Of a stretch of 64,000 nucleotides of DNA, positions 33,084-42,117 are shown one piece after another; the stretch's first letter is position 1; every line of letters starts with the position of its first letter. The stretch spans positions 1-64,000 of the forward strand of contig NZ_JADQTN010000002.1 of NCBI RefSeq assembly GCF_017812015.1, in the 5' to 3' direction. The stretch is from Pontixanthobacter sp. CEM42. GTDB taxonomy: Bacteria; Pseudomonadota; Alphaproteobacteria; Sphingomonadales; Sphingomonadaceae. The translations under genes were made by a program, and so were the position numbers. The notes beneath the pieces are model-generated. The model did not search any database. It was given only the letters and a program-made list of their open reading frames with translations, and was not told the DNA's origin.

Positions 33084-33938
33084 TCACAGCACAAAGTCAA
33101 AACGGGCATAGAGTGCATCATCGATATCCGCGACATTGACGAACAGCGCGTCCTTGAACGTGTCATAGAGCATATCAGTCGGATTACGCGGATCGTCAGG
33201 GAAGAAAACTTGAGTGGTTAATTCTGCACCCGTTTGTGTCAGGATTTTGACGTGAATATGCGCGGCACGATAGTCGATGATGCCGGTGATTGACTTCGTT
33301 GGCTCGCCATATCCCATTGGCATCACTGTGCTAAACTCAAAACAGCCGTTTTCGTCGGTGAACTGATGGCCGCGACAGTTGTTGCCGCCCGAAATATCAT
33401 AGTCGCCATCACCGTTGGCGTGCCATATTTCAATCACCGCTTCTGGGATTGGTTGCATCTGCTCATCCACGACACGTCCCTGAAACACCATCGGTTGCCC
33501 CGGCGTTTGGGTCGCCGCGATATCGCGCGCCTCGGGTGTTCCGGAAAAATAGAATGGCCCATCGGGAGTGGCGAGCGTTCTACCTTTCCGCACTAAACTG
33601 GGAGCCGATAGTTTAAGATCGACTGGAGGTAAGCTCCGCTGTTTCGGGTAAGTTGGCATAGACGCGACTCGCACACGCGCGTTGGCAATCCATCCGGCAT
33701 AGAGCGCAAGGCCGGTTACCATTCCTCCAAAAACGACGTTACGGCGCCAGATATTCGGCTTAGTCAGTTCTGATCTCAGCGCTTTGGATAAGCGGTGTTT
33801 TTGAACAAACCCGAAGACCAGATAGATCAACACGGTGGCCAATACGGCAAAGAAAATTGCCTGCGCGTTGGTACCTTCTAGGAGGTAGAGAGCCGCACAG
33901 CTAACGAGGACGGTCAACACAAAGAAAATGGTTTTCAC
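33084..33938 (-). CDS. Membrane-anchored intradiol ring-cleavage dioxygenase-like protein
   Basis: Three predicted membrane helices (residues 3-20, 27-46 and 68-86) precede a C-terminal intradiol dioxygenase domain with DGPFYFSG near 126, FQGRVVDEQMQPIPEAVIEIWHANGDGDYD near 152, and HIHVKI at 227-232. Candidate iron ligands are Tyr180, Tyr210, His227 and His229 by comparison with protocatechuate dioxygenase. The membrane anchor is unusual, because characterised members are soluble. The domain faces the periplasm if the N-terminus is cytoplasmic. The substrate is unknown. A related small group of secreted intradiol-like proteins exists in bacteria. Confidence 0.75.
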   Translation of the reverse strand: MKTIFFVLTVLVSCAALYLLEGTNAQAIFFAVLATVLIYLVFGFVQKHRLSKALRSELTKPNIWRRNVVFGGMVTGLALYAGWIANARVRVASMPTYPKQRSLPPVDLKLSAPSLVRKGRTLATPDGPFYFSGTPEARDIAATQTPGQPMVFQGRVVDEQMQPIPEAVIEIWHANGDGDYDISGGNNCRGHQFTDENGCFEFSTVMPMGYGEPTKSITGIIDYRAAHIHVKILTQTGAELTTQVFFPDDPRNPTDMLYDTFKDALFVNVADIDDALYARFDFVL

Positions 33939-34027
33939 GTGGCCTCCCCCCCGACAGGTGTAGAGACTCTAACGCTACTAAGGCTAAGCATGCAAGCGGC
34001 CCGGCGATCGACCGAGTCGCGCCAACG

Positions 34028-34816
34028 CTACTTCTCAACCGAAGCAATCAGCCCGTTATGCAGCCACCGGCCTAGGATCGCGCCAGCTTCTGCGACTGCC
34101 CTTTCTTCGCCGAGTATTTCGATCAGAGTCTCGCACATTTCGCCGTAGCTTGCGCCGCCGCGCATCATTTCCAGCGCATGGCCTTCATGCTGTTCGACTT
34201 GCATAAAGACGGGCTTGAACCCTTCGCGCCAGACGATGCAGTGAAGTGGTTGTTCCAGCGTAAACTCAGGTGTTTCAGCCTGCTCATCACCCAAAGCGCG
34301 CCATAGCTTGCCGATGTCGTGTGTGATCGGCAGTTGCTCGGTGCCGGGCAGGAAAGTCAGGCGCATGCTGGCCCAGTCTTCTTCTGCAAAGCTCGCGGCC
34401 ACTTCGCCGAATTTGGCGGCATCCATTGGCTCGGCATCAGCCGCTACAAACGCCTGATGCATCGCCCATTCAAGCCAGCCGAGTTCGGCAACTTCGGGAT
34501 TATTGGTAAAGAGCTCGCGCAGTGTCTCAGGAAAACCATCTGCCGCATGATCAAGCGTCCAGCTTTTTGGCGGGTGCGTGATCACATGATGCGCGGCAGC
34601 TTGTCGGTAGGCATCCTCGCCCACCCATTTGGCTGTCCGCTCGTAAGTATCGCGCACCGCATCGACCAATCGCGCACGATAGGCGTTGCGGTAGATATCC
34701 ATTCCTGCGGCGTGCCGCGGGGTCCAGCCATCGGGCAGCGCGCGCTCGTCATCGAGCACTTGCGCCATAAATTCCTGTTGCTTCTCGGCCAGAGTGAGCG
34801 TTTGCGCTGCGATCAT
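34028..34816 (-). CDS. bufC: BufC/HvfC-family protein (DUF2063), partner of bufferin maturation enzyme
   Basis: An N-terminal DUF2063 domain of about 100 residues (YRNAYRARLVDAVRDTYERTAKWVG) is followed by a smaller C-terminal domain. In bufferin operons this protein works with the MNIO enzyme, thought to present the precursor peptide for modification. Its ATG overlaps the stop of bufB by one base (TGATG). The protein is 262 residues. Function is known from the family, not from residues seen here. Confidence 0.88.
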   Translation of the reverse strand: MIAAQTLTLAEKQQEFMAQVLDDERALPDGWTPRHAAGMDIYRNAYRARLVDAVRDTYERTAKWVGEDAYRQAAAHHVITHPPKSWTLDHAADGFPETLRELFTNNPEVAELGWLEWAMHQAFVAADAEPMDAAKFGEVAASFAEEDWASMRLTFLPGTEQLPITHDIGKLWRALGDEQAETPEFTLEQPLHCIVWREGFKPVFMQVEQHEGHALEMMRGGASYGEMCETLIEILGEERAVAEAGAILGRWLHNGLIASVEK

Positions 34817-35679
34817 CAGGCTGGCTCCAGCTCGCGCGAACGTTCGGCGATCTTGGCTGCCATATCCAGCTCTTCAAGCAATTCAGGCAGTGGCGGAATA
34901 CTGTCATCACGCTCAATCATCGTCGCGACCGGGCCGAGCTTGCGCATGGCCTTCGCATAGAGATCCCACACACCGTCACAGACCGGCTGATCATGCGTGT
35001 CGATTTTGATCTCGCCATCGGTGTGGCCCGCCAGATGGACCTGACGCACGCGGTCGAGCGGTAGACCATTCAGGAATGCTTCTGCCGAAAAACCATGGTT
35101 GTGCGCGCTGACATAGATGTTGTTCACATCAAGCAGCAGATAGCAGCCGGTGCGCATCGACATCGCGGCAATGAACTCCCATTCGGTCATCTCGTCTTCG
35201 GGGAAAGTCATATAACTGGAAGGGTTCTCGAACAGCATTGAGCGGCCGAGCGTATTCTGCGCGTGATCGATATTGTCGCATACCAGATCGAGCGCCTCAT
35301 GCGTGTAAGGCAGAGGCAGCAAATCGTGGCTGTTATGCGCGCTGGTGCGGGTCCAGCAGAGGTGGTCGGAGACCCACAATGGATCAATCCGGTCAGCCAG
35401 CTGCTTCAATTTTTTGAGATAGTCACGGTCGAGCCCGTCGGCAGAGCCAATGGACATCGAAACGCCGTGCATAATGACAGGCATTTTTGCGCGCACCTGT
35501 TCCAGAATGCGCAGCGGGTTGCCGCCTTCCACCATGTAGTTTTCGGAAATCACTTCGACAAAATCAACCGCAACATCGCCTTCCAGAAAGTCCTGATAAT
35601 GCGTCCGGCGCAGGCCCAGACCGAAGCCCGAAAAAGGGCCGGAGACCGAGTTGCCAGTTAACGGATCGGAAGTGGTCAT
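34816..35679 (-). CDS. bufB: BufB, MNIO-family (DUF692) multinuclear iron enzyme
   Basis: DUF692/MNIO enzymes are TIM-barrel, multinuclear iron oxidases that modify cysteines of precursor peptides. Family segments are GFGLGLRRTHYQDFLE at the N-terminus, DFVEVISENYMVEGG, VIMHGVSMSIGSADGLD, HNHGFSAEAFLNGLP and HLAGHTDG; conserved Glu, His, Asn and Asp residues in these motifs form the iron site. The likely substrate is the BufA2 precursor encoded just upstream. BufB and BufC are co-translated. Length of 287 is normal. Confidence 0.92.
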   Translation of the reverse strand: MTTSDPLTGNSVSGPFSGFGLGLRRTHYQDFLEGDVAVDFVEVISENYMVEGGNPLRILEQVRAKMPVIMHGVSMSIGSADGLDRDYLKKLKQLADRIDPLWVSDHLCWTRTSAHNSHDLLPLPYTHEALDLVCDNIDHAQNTLGRSMLFENPSSYMTFPEDEMTEWEFIAAMSMRTGCYLLLDVNNIYVSAHNHGFSAEAFLNGLPLDRVRQVHLAGHTDGEIKIDTHDQPVCDGVWDLYAKAMRKLGPVATMIERDDSIPPLPELLEELDMAAKIAERSRELEPA

Positions 35680-35697
35680 AGTGTCGTCTCTAAGTGC

Positions 35698-35750
35698 AAA
35701 AAAGGCGGTCCGGCAGGCATGGGGGAGGGGTTGGAACCCACCGGACCGCC
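35698..35750 (-). terminator. Terminator-like hairpin between bufA2 and bufB
   Basis: In the minus-strand direction the arms ggcggtccgg and ccggaccgcc (perfect 10-bp inverted repeat at 35704-35713 and 35741-35750) are followed by six T residues. It lies just after bufA2 and 20 bases before bufB. It would let most transcripts end after the precursor gene and lower expression of the maturation genes. Confidence 0.8.
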
Positions 35751-35816
35751 CAAGGTGATCAAGCGATTGCTCAATCAGCTAGTCTATTTTTATAGACCTT
35801 GGTTGATGCGTCGGGA

Positions 35817-36095
35817 TTAACCCAGGTCACCAATGGTGCCGCCAGCGTTCAGGCATTCACCAGCCTTCATCGCTTTGAAGCCGTGACCTTTACAAGCGTT
35901 CTGGCCTTTACAAGCGTTCTCGGTTGTCGCGCAGTCGGCGTTACCTTTACATTCGTGCACGCCGTAACAGTGGACGGTGTCGTTGGCGTTCAGCGCGCGG
36001 CCGTTGCTGCCGGCGGGTGCGTCTGCTGCAAAAGCGGCTGCAGAAGAAAGGGCGAGAGCTGCTGCAGTAGCGGCGAATACTGAGTTCTTAGTCAT
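35817..36095 (-). CDS. bufA2: BufA2-type bufferin precursor (periplasmic metallophore)
   Basis: A 92-residue Cys-rich precursor with a Sec signal peptide (MTKNSVFAATAAALALSSAA to AFAADA). The mature part has six cysteines at 43, 49, 55, 62, 68 and 81, several in a repeated ACKGQNACKG layout. This is the pattern of bufferins, peptides that bind copper or other metals in the periplasm after modification of cysteines by BufB. It is the first gene of the leftward arm and is preceded by a GTAACC-N16-CGAA promoter. I infer the metal from family knowledge only. Confidence 0.87.
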   Translation of the reverse strand: MTKNSVFAATAAALALSSAAAFAADAPAGSNGRALNANDTVHCYGVHECKGNADCATTENACKGQNACKGHGFKAMKAGECLNAGGTIGDLG

Positions 36096-36159
36096 TGGGG
36101 TAATCCTCTAAATTGTGTGTCGCGTAATTAACAAAGTGTCCGCGTTGGACATGAGGCAA

Positions 36160-36185
36160 TTCGCGCCCACCCAATCAAAGGTTAC
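36160..36185 (-). promoter_or_regulatory. ECF sigma promoter for bufA2 (GTAACC-N16-CGAA)
   Basis: On the minus strand GTAACC, exactly 16 bases, then CGAA, ending 65 bases before the bufA2 ATG. The same spaced pair occurs facing the other way at 36209-36234 in front of bufA1, and the locus encodes an ECF sigma factor. Confidence 0.72.
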
Positions 36186-36208
36186 AAAGCAAAATAATTT
36201 TTCCTTTT

Positions 36209-36234
36209 GTAACTTTCCCGCCCCTCCTTCCGAA
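36209..36234 (+). promoter_or_regulatory. ECF sigma promoter for bufA1 (GTAACT-N16-CGAA)
   Basis: GTAACT at 36209-36214, 16 bases, then CGAA at 36231-36234, 79 bases upstream of the bufA1 ATG. It differs from the leftward promoter in one base of the -35 element. The pattern resembles what I recall of SigF-dependent promoters in Caulobacter. Confidence 0.72.
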
Positions 36235-36313
36235 TTGCAGTCTGACCCCACAACAGCGGGGCTTCAAAACAGTCCCCCCTAGGACAACGAAACAATACGT
36301 AAGGAGAATAGAC

Positions 36314-36598
36314 ATGAACAAGAACTCAGTAGCCCGTATCGCAGGCATCGCACTGGCAGCTGGCGTAACTGCTGGCCTCACAATGACCCCGGCTGCAGCC
36401 CAAAGCGGCGGCAAAGAAAAATGTTATGGCGTTGCCAAAGCAGGCAAGAATGATTGCGCTGCCGGACCCGGCACGAGCTGCTCGGGCACATCGACCCGCG
36501 ATTACCAAGGCAATGCCTGGAAGCTGGTCGACAAGGGCACTTGCACGACCATCAAAACCCCAAAAGGCAACGGCTCGTTGAAGCCAATCAAGCGCTAA
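36314..36598 (+). CDS. bufA1: BufA1-type bufferin precursor (DUF2282)
   Basis: A 94-residue precursor with a signal peptide ending AAAQ (about residue 30). The mature part has the DUF2282 signature [17 protein letters not shown], with cysteines at 37, 48, 56 and 77 and the closing [12 protein letters not shown]2282 proteins are now described as BufA1-type bufferins, which sequester copper and possibly other metals. TAAGGAGAA lies just upstream of the ATG. Unlike bufA2 it has no bufB/bufC of its own here, so it probably relies on the divergent maturation genes. Confidence 0.88.
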   Translation: MNKNSVARIAGIALAAGVTAGLTMTPAAAQSGGKEKCYGVAKAGKNDCAAGPGTSCSGTSTRDYQGNAWKLVDKGTCTTIKTPKGNGSLKPIKR

Positions 36599-36624
36599 AC
36601 CAACACAATTAAGGGGAGTGAGCC

Positions 36625-37098
36625 ATGCAGAGCATCACATCGATTTACGACCGGGTAACCGGACTTCTATCAGGACGCTTTATTGAAAGTGTTGCCCTGC
36701 TGCTCACCCGCCTTGCATTGGCCGGTGTGTTCTGGCGATCCTACAAAACGAAGGTCGAGGAAGGAACCTGGTTTCAAATCAGCGAGATCCAGTACTTCCT
36801 GTTTGAAAACGAGTTTTCGGGTCTTCCGCTACCGGTAGATATCGCGGTTCCCTTGGCGACCTATACAGAGTTCCTGTTTCCGATCCTGTTGGTGCTCGGG
36901 GTGTTCACACGCTTATCCGCTGCATCTTTGATGATCATGGCTCTGGTAATCCAGATATTCGTGTTCCCTACCTCGGACCACTTCTTTGGATGGGCGATAA
37001 CAATCATTGCTCTCGCTATGATCCTGATCTCTCGCGGAGCTGGAATATTTTCTTTCGATGCGCTTGTAACCAAAGTACGTAGCGCGTCGAAAGACTAA
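36625..37098 (+). CDS. DoxX-family membrane protein of the bufferin locus
   Basis: The 157-residue protein has four predicted membrane helices, near residues 20-40, 70-90, 93-112 and 118-140. DoxX-type proteins accompany bufferin genes in many proteobacteria (named BufD in some operons) and may serve a redox step. GGGGAG lies just upstream of the ATG. It sits 26 bases after bufA1 and is likely co-transcribed. Confidence 0.82.
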   Translation: MQSITSIYDRVTGLLSGRFIESVALLLTRLALAGVFWRSYKTKVEEGTWFQISEIQYFLFENEFSGLPLPVDIAVPLATYTEFLFPILLVLGVFTRLSAASLMIMALVIQIFVFPTSDHFFGWAITIIALAMILISRGAGIFSFDALVTKVRSASKD

Positions 37099-37123
37099 AC
37101 ATGATCGGTATGGGAGAGGGTCA

Positions 37124-37654
37124 ATGATTGCAGATGAACAAACATTGGCCCGTCTGATGGTCGCCTCCCAAAAGGGAGATCAACAGTCCTATACCGTTCT
37201 GCTGACCGAGGTGCAGCTGTGGTTGGAACGCTATTTCCGCCGTCGCTGTCCCCCGGCTCAGTTGGATGATTTGGTCCAGGAAGTGATGATGGCAGTGCAT
37301 AATAAGCGCGCCACATTCGACACAGACCGGCCCTTCCTACCGTGGCTCGCAGCTATCGCGCGTTACCGGTGGGTGGACCATCTTCGGAAGGTCTACCGCA
37401 ATGCGGAAGAGGGTCTGGAAGATTATGATGCGCCGGAAGACAGCGATGAAGAAGCAGTCTTGGCGCGGCTCAGTCTCGAGCGGATGTTTGTCCATATCCC
37501 CGACAAGCAATCCGATGTGATCGAGATGGTAAAGATTGAAGGGCTTTCCATCCGGGAAGCTGCAGAAAGAAGCGGGCAAACAGAGTCCGCGGTTAAAGTG
37601 AATATACATCGCGGTTTGAAGAAACTCTCCGCGTTAATTGAGAAGGCAGAATAA
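37124..37654 (+). CDS. ECF RNA polymerase sigma factor (SigF-like)
   Basis: A 176-residue sigma-70 family protein with region 2 (QLDDLVQEVMMAVHNKRATFD, FLPWLAAIARYRWVDHLRK) and region 4 HTH (EGLSIREAAERSGQTESAVKVNIHRGLKKL). It lies immediately upstream of an NrsF-type anti-sigma gene with a two-base gap. In Caulobacter a comparable SigF/NrsF pair controls bufferin genes, and both bufferin promoters here share one motif, so it very probably drives both arms and itself. Confidence 0.92.
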   Translation: MIADEQTLARLMVASQKGDQQSYTVLLTEVQLWLERYFRRRCPPAQLDDLVQEVMMAVHNKRATFDTDRPFLPWLAAIARYRWVDHLRKVYRNAEEGLEDYDAPEDSDEEAVLARLSLERMFVHIPDKQSDVIEMVKIEGLSIREAAERSGQTESAVKVNIHRGLKKLSALIEKAE

Positions 37655-37656
37655 AG

Positions 37657-38313
37657 ATGAGCCCCGACGACAAAAGGGTAACTCCCAATCCATTGATTGA
37701 GCAAATGGCAGCAGATCTGCAGCCGGTCCGATCGATCAAATTCCGCGACGGGTTGATCCTCGTCGCTTTGGCCGTTGTGGTTACGGTGCTGGCGGTCGAA
37801 CTGTTTGACGGTCTATGGCGCGGTGCCTTCGCTGGACAGGCCTCGGCCTTCTTCGTGATTGGCAACGGCTTGCTGCTGATCCTTGGCTGTGCAAGCGCTA
37901 ACAGCGTGCTCAAAATGGCTGCACCGCGTGTCGGCAATTCGCATGATGGTCCGAAATGGGCGATGGCGATGGCCGCTGTTCTACCTGTGGCGGCCTTCAT
38001 CACATTGCTGGGTCACGATCACGGAATGTCCGCGCTCGACGATCCCTACGGCCTAACCTGCTTCGGCGCAGGCTTGCTGGCGTCAGTCGGTACTGCTGGC
38101 GCATTGATTTACTGGCTGCGCAAAGGCGCACCGGTATCGCCCAATCTCGCGGGGTTGCATGTTGGTGTAGCATCGACTGCGCTCGGTTCGGTGGCATACG
38201 GCTTGGCCTGCCCGATTGACGGTGTCGTCCATCTCGGTCTGTGGCACGCTGCGCCGGTAGTGGTTGGCGCGATCATCGGTCGCTACGCGCTGCCGCCGCT
38301 TTTGCGCTGGTAA
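37657..38313 (+). CDS. NrsF-family anti-sigma factor (DUF1109), membrane protein
   Basis: The protein has six predicted membrane helices and a short cytoplasmic N-terminus of about 30 residues that would hold the sigma factor. Cysteines at 78, 135 and 185 lie in or near helices; Cys135 (LTCFG) and Cys185 (LACPIDG) correspond by position to the pair reported in Caulobacter NrsF as metal or oxidant sensors, as I recall. Stress at these cysteines would release the sigma factor. It ends the rightward arm, followed by a terminator. Confidence 0.9.
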   Translation: MSPDDKRVTPNPLIEQMAADLQPVRSIKFRDGLILVALAVVVTVLAVELFDGLWRGAFAGQASAFFVIGNGLLLILGCASANSVLKMAAPRVGNSHDGPKWAMAMAAVLPVAAFITLLGHDHGMSALDDPYGLTCFGAGLLASVGTAGALIYWLRKGAPVSPNLAGLHVGVASTALGSVAYGLACPIDGVVHLGLWHAAPVVVGAIIGRYALPPLLRW

Positions 38314-38339
38314 CACATACTTCATTTTGACCGAATTAG

Positions 38340-38386
38340 CGGCGGCGAGGCAAGGGGTTTATCCCTAGGCTTCGCCGCCGTTTTCT
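38340..38386 (+). terminator. Rho-independent terminator after NrsF gene
   Basis: A 12-bp stem (cggcggcgaggc and gcttcgccgccg, one G-T pair) is followed by TTTTCTT. Confidence 0.9.
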
Positions 38387-38540
38387 TACTTACATGACGA
38401 CCGCTAATCTGGGCCAATGAAATATGTCGCAAATTCGCAGGAAAGCCGCCATATAGGGTCGGTAAGGAAGCGAGGTTCGAGAGCCGGAATTTGTGCTTTA
38501 GGACCCTGTTCCATGTGTTCCATCGTGTAGGATTTGACTG

Positions 38541-39695
38541 GTGAGTATGAACGCAATCCGCCCCTGGCGCACAATCGAGCGCCGCAAATGCCGCCAGATT
38601 ATGGTCGGTGATGTACCGGTGGGCGGCGATGCACCGATTACTGTGCAGACAATGACCAACACGCCAACGGAAGATGCCGTGGCGACGCTCGACCAGATCC
38701 GGCGCTGCGAAGATGCGGGTGCCGATATCATCCGCGTATCCTGCCCGACTGAGGAAGCGACGGCCGCTTTCGGAAAAATCACCAAGGCCAGCCGCATTCC
38801 GATCGTCGCGGATATTCACTTCCACTATAAGCGTGCGCTTGAGGCTGCCGATGCCGGGGCCGCCTGTTTACGGATCAATCCCGGTAATATCGGTTCGAGC
38901 GAGCGCGTGGCGGAAGTGGTCCGCGCCGCAAAAGCGAACGGGTGCTCAATCCGGATTGGCGTGAACGCAGGCAGTCTCGAAAAGGACCTGCTTGAGAAAT
39001 ACGGCGAACCTTGCCCTGAGGCATTGGTCGAAAGCGCGCTCGATCATATCAAACTGCTGCAGGATCACGACTTCCACGAATTCAAAGTCGCGGTGAAGGC
39101 CAGCGATGTATTCCTCGCGGTTGCTGCCTATCACGCGCTCGCGGAAACGGTTGATTGTCCACTGCACCTTGGAATCACCGAGGCCGGCGGTCTGATTGGC
39201 GGCACGGTCAAAAGCTCCATTGGTATGGGTAGCCTGCTCTGGGCCGGTATCGGCGACACTATCCGCGTTTCGCTCTCCGCAGAGCCGGAGCAGGAAGTCA
39301 AAGTCGGCTTTGAAATGCTCAAAGCGCTCGGTCTGCGGACACGCGGCGTTCGGGTTGTGTCATGCCCCAGCTGCTCACGCCAAGGCTTTGATGTGATCCG
39401 CACAGTCGAAGCGCTCGAAGCGCGGCTCGAACATATCAAAACACCGCTCTCGCTCTCCGTCCTTGGCTGCGTAGTCAACGGCCCCGGCGAAGCACGCGAA
39501 ACCGATATCGGCCTGACCGGCGGCGGCAATGGCAAACACATGGTCTACCTGTCCGGCGTGACTGACCACACCGTGCAATCAGACGATATGCTCGATCACA
39601 TCGCCAAGCTGGTGGAAGAAAAAGCTGCGAAAATCGAAGCTGGCGAAGCCACAGCATTCGACCTGCATGCAGAGGACGCGGTACCCGCCGAGTAA
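38541..39695 (+). CDS. ispG: 4-hydroxy-3-methylbut-2-enyl diphosphate synthase (IspG/GcpE)
   Basis: IspG makes HMBPP in the non-mevalonate isoprenoid pathway. Features: [21 protein letters not shown] at the N-terminus, a TIM-barrel region with [14 protein letters not shown], and the iron-sulfur ligands in [11 protein letters not shown] and [10 protein letters not shown] near the C-terminus. The 384-residue length is the short bacterial form. The ATG at 38541 is preceded by GGTGAGT. The adjacent genes are unrelated to isoprenoid synthesis. Confidence 0.95.
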   Translation: MSMNAIRPWRTIERRKCRQIMVGDVPVGGDAPITVQTMTNTPTEDAVATLDQIRRCEDAGADIIRVSCPTEEATAAFGKITKASRIPIVADIHFHYKRALEAADAGAACLRINPGNIGSSERVAEVVRAAKANGCSIRIGVNAGSLEKDLLEKYGEPCPEALVESALDHIKLLQDHDFHEFKVAVKASDVFLAVAAYHALAETVDCPLHLGITEAGGLIGGTVKSSIGMGSLLWAGIGDTIRVSLSAEPEQEVKVGFEMLKALGLRTRGVRVVSCPSCSRQGFDVIRTVEALEARLEHIKTPLSLSVLGCVVNGPGEARETDIGLTGGGNGKHMVYLSGVTDHTVQSDDMLDHIAKLVEEKAAKIEAGEATAFDLHAEDAVPAE

Positions 39696-39696
39696 C

Positions 39697-40641
39697 TTGC
39701 TCCACGTCGTTCATCACGTTGATTATATGGCGCCGCCACCCGAGCGCGGCACATTCAAATTCGACAAATATCAGCTGGTAATGGTCGCGCTACGCGAAAG
39801 CGGCGCAGCGATGACAGAACACGCACCCGATCCCTGCCCGCGCGAATGGCTGGAGGCAGTGCACGATCCTTCCTATGTCGAAGAAGTGTTCACCCAGACC
39901 GTACCGCACGAAAAGGAACGCCGCATCGGCTTCCCCGTTACGCCGCACATCGCCTCCCGAGTTCGCCACACCAATGGCGGGACATGGCTAGCAGCGCAGC
40001 TTGCGACCAAGCACGGCTATGCCGCCAACAGCGCCGCCGGAAGCCACCACGCGCTGCATGATACCGGCGCGGGATATTGCGTGTTCAACGATCTGGCAGT
40101 CGCAGCCAATCGCCTGATCGCGGAAGGTGACGCAACCCGCATTCTGATTGTCGACCTCGATGTCCATCAAGGAGACGGAACCGCAAGCCTCACCGCTGGG
40201 TGCGAAGATATCTTCACGCTATCGTTGCACGCGGACAAAAACTTCCCCGTTCGCAAAGCCCGCTCAACATTGGATGTGGCGCTGCCAGACGGCGTCGATG
40301 ACGACGGGTATATGGACACGCTGTCGCGCCATTTGCCACTCATCATCGATGACTTTGATCCGTCGTTAATCCTGTATCAGGCGGGCGTCGATCCCCATGC
40401 TGACGACCGGCTCGGCAGGCTCAATCTAACCGATGAGGGCCTAACCATCCGCGACCGCTTTACTGTTCGTGAAGCGCGCAAACGCGGCATTCCCATCGCA
40501 AGCGCGCTCGGCGGCGGGTATGGCAATGACCAGCGGATTGTCGCTGACCGTCATGCCCGGTCAATGCTCGCCATGGCTGACGAGAATGCGCGCTGGCCTC
40601 ACACCCAAAACAACGCCCTGCCCAAAGCCGTTGGCCGGTGA
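39697..40641 (+). CDS. Histone deacetylase-family hydrolase
   Basis: HDAC-type zinc hydrolases in bacteria act on acetylated polyamines or other acetyl compounds. Visible motifs are [20 protein letters not shown] near the N-terminus, [18 protein letters not shown] with the catalytic His pair, the zinc ligands in [14 protein letters not shown], and [14 protein letters not shown] near the C-terminus. A TTG start at 39697 places it directly after the ispG stop and fits the family's N-terminus; ATG 39727 is an alternative. Confidence 0.85.
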   Translation: MLHVVHHVDYMAPPPERGTFKFDKYQLVMVALRESGAAMTEHAPDPCPREWLEAVHDPSYVEEVFTQTVPHEKERRIGFPVTPHIASRVRHTNGGTWLAAQLATKHGYAANSAAGSHHALHDTGAGYCVFNDLAVAANRLIAEGDATRILIVDLDVHQGDGTASLTAGCEDIFTLSLHADKNFPVRKARSTLDVALPDGVDDDGYMDTLSRHLPLIIDDFDPSLILYQAGVDPHADDRLGRLNLTDEGLTIRDRFTVREARKRGIPIASALGGGYGNDQRIVADRHARSMLAMADENARWPHTQNNALPKAVGR

Positions 40642-40680
40642 TACAGCCGGTGCAACACGATCTGATTGGACAACGAAACC

Positions 40681-42117
40681 ATGGCTGACTTTGAAACCGA
40701 TTATCTCGTCATTGGCGCAGGCGCAGTTGGCCTCGCCTTTGTCGATACGATGCTGGATGAAGACCCCGATTGTCACATCACCATTGTCGATATGCATGAC
40801 AAACCAGGCGGGCATTGGAATGACGCCTATTCTTTCGTTGCCCTGCACCAACCGAGCGCCTTTTACGGCGTCAATTCGATGGGCTTCGGCAATGATGTAG
40901 TCGATGATCACGGGCCCAACAAAGGTCTGTTTCCGCTAGCGAATGGTTCGGAGATTTCGGCCTATTTCTCACATCTGATGAACCGCCGCTTCCTGCCCAG
41001 CGGACGGGTCAGCTATCATCCGCTGTCCGAATATCTCGGAGATGGAAAGTTCAAATCGATCCTCTCGGGCAAGGAAACAACGGTCGATATCCGGCGCAAG
41101 ACGGTCGATGCGACATTCTACAAAACCTCCGTCCCCGCCACGCACACCCGCCAATATGAGGTAGCCGAGGGGACTCCGATCGCGATCCCGGGTGAGCTTC
41201 CCGATTTGTGGATGCGCGGCGACGATTTGCCGAGCCATTATGTCATTGTCGGCGCGGGCAAGACTGCGATGGACGCGGGGGTTTGGCTCATTCAGGCGGG
41301 CGTCGATCCCGATGCAATCACATGGATCTGCCCGCGCGATTCCTGGCTCATCAACCGGACATACACCCAGCCCGGCCCCGACTTTTTCGAGGATGTTGTC
41401 GGAAACCAGATTGCCCAGCTTAAAGCCGCTGCGGCATCCGAGACCGGCGACGAGATGTTCGAGAAACTGGGCGAAGACGGCTACATGCTGCGCATCGATG
41501 AGAGCGTGAAGCCGGAAATGTTCCACTACGCCACGATCTCCGAAGGCGAGGTCGAGTTACTCCGGAAGATCAAGAATGTGGTTCGCCATGGACGTGTGAC
41601 GTCAATCGCACCCGGCGCAATGACATTTGCGCATGCGGAGGAAACGGTACCGGAAGACGCGCTGTTTATCGATTGCACCGCGACCGCAGTGCCCTTCACC
41701 GAACAGCGTGTGCACGGCCCGCAGTTCCGCGGCGACACGATTGTGCTGCAGCCGCTACATGTGCCGCTGGTAACGTTCAGTTCTGCGCTGACCGCATTCC
41801 TCGAGGCCAACTTCGATGATGATGAGACCAAGAATGCACTTGGTGTTCCGTCTCCTCTGACCGACACGCCCAACACCTATCCGCTGGGAATGTTGACCAA
41901 TTTCATGAATCGCGGCGCTTGGTCGCAGAACCCGAAAATCGCAGCGTGGCTCTCCAAGGCTCGACTTGATCCGACCGGCATGACAATCGCGAAAATGATG
42001 GCAGAAGGCGACACACGCCTCGCCGTGATGGGCGGTTTTCAGGAAGCCATCGCGGTAGGTATACCGGGCCTTCAAAGGTTGGCTGTTGCCGCACGAGAGG
42101 AGCATCAGGACCGATGA
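40681..42117 (+). CDS. FAD/NAD(P)-dependent oxidoreductase
   Basis: Rossmann dinucleotide motif VIGAGAVGLAF at residues 11-21 and a second glycine-rich site VIVGAGKTAMDAG near residue 196 suggest binding of FAD and NAD(P). The region PGGHWNDAYSFVALHQPSAFYG resembles flavin-containing monooxygenase-like proteins. The substrate is unknown. The ATG at 40681 follows CAACGAAACC; a TTG at 40666 would add five residues. Its stop overlaps the thioredoxin-like lipoprotein gene by four bases. Confidence 0.83.
   Translation: MADFETDYLVIGAGAVGLAFVDTMLDEDPDCHITIVDMHDKPGGHWNDAYSFVALHQPSAFYGVNSMGFGNDVVDDHGPNKGLFPLANGSEISAYFSHLMNRRFLPSGRVSYHPLSEYLGDGKFKSILSGKETTVDIRRKTVDATFYKTSVPATHTRQYEVAEGTPIAIPGELPDLWMRGDDLPSHYVIVGAGKTAMDAGVWLIQAGVDPDAITWICPRDSWLINRTYTQPGPDFFEDVVGNQIAQLKAAAASETGDEMFEKLGEDGYMLRIDESVKPEMFHYATISEGEVELLRKIKNVVRHGRVTSIAPGAMTFAHAEETVPEDALFIDCTATAVPFTEQRVHGPQFRGDTIVLQPLHVPLVTFSSALTAFLEANFDDDETKNALGVPSPLTDTPNTYPLGMLTNFMNRGAWSQNPKIAAWLSKARLDPTGMTIAKMMAEGDTRLAVMGGFQEAIAVGIPGLQRLAVAAREEHQDR

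Noticed and set aside
35799-36083. Plus-strand frame opposite bufA2
   Set aside because: bufA2 has a signal peptide, six cysteines and a promoter; the antisense frame is valine-rich and featureless.
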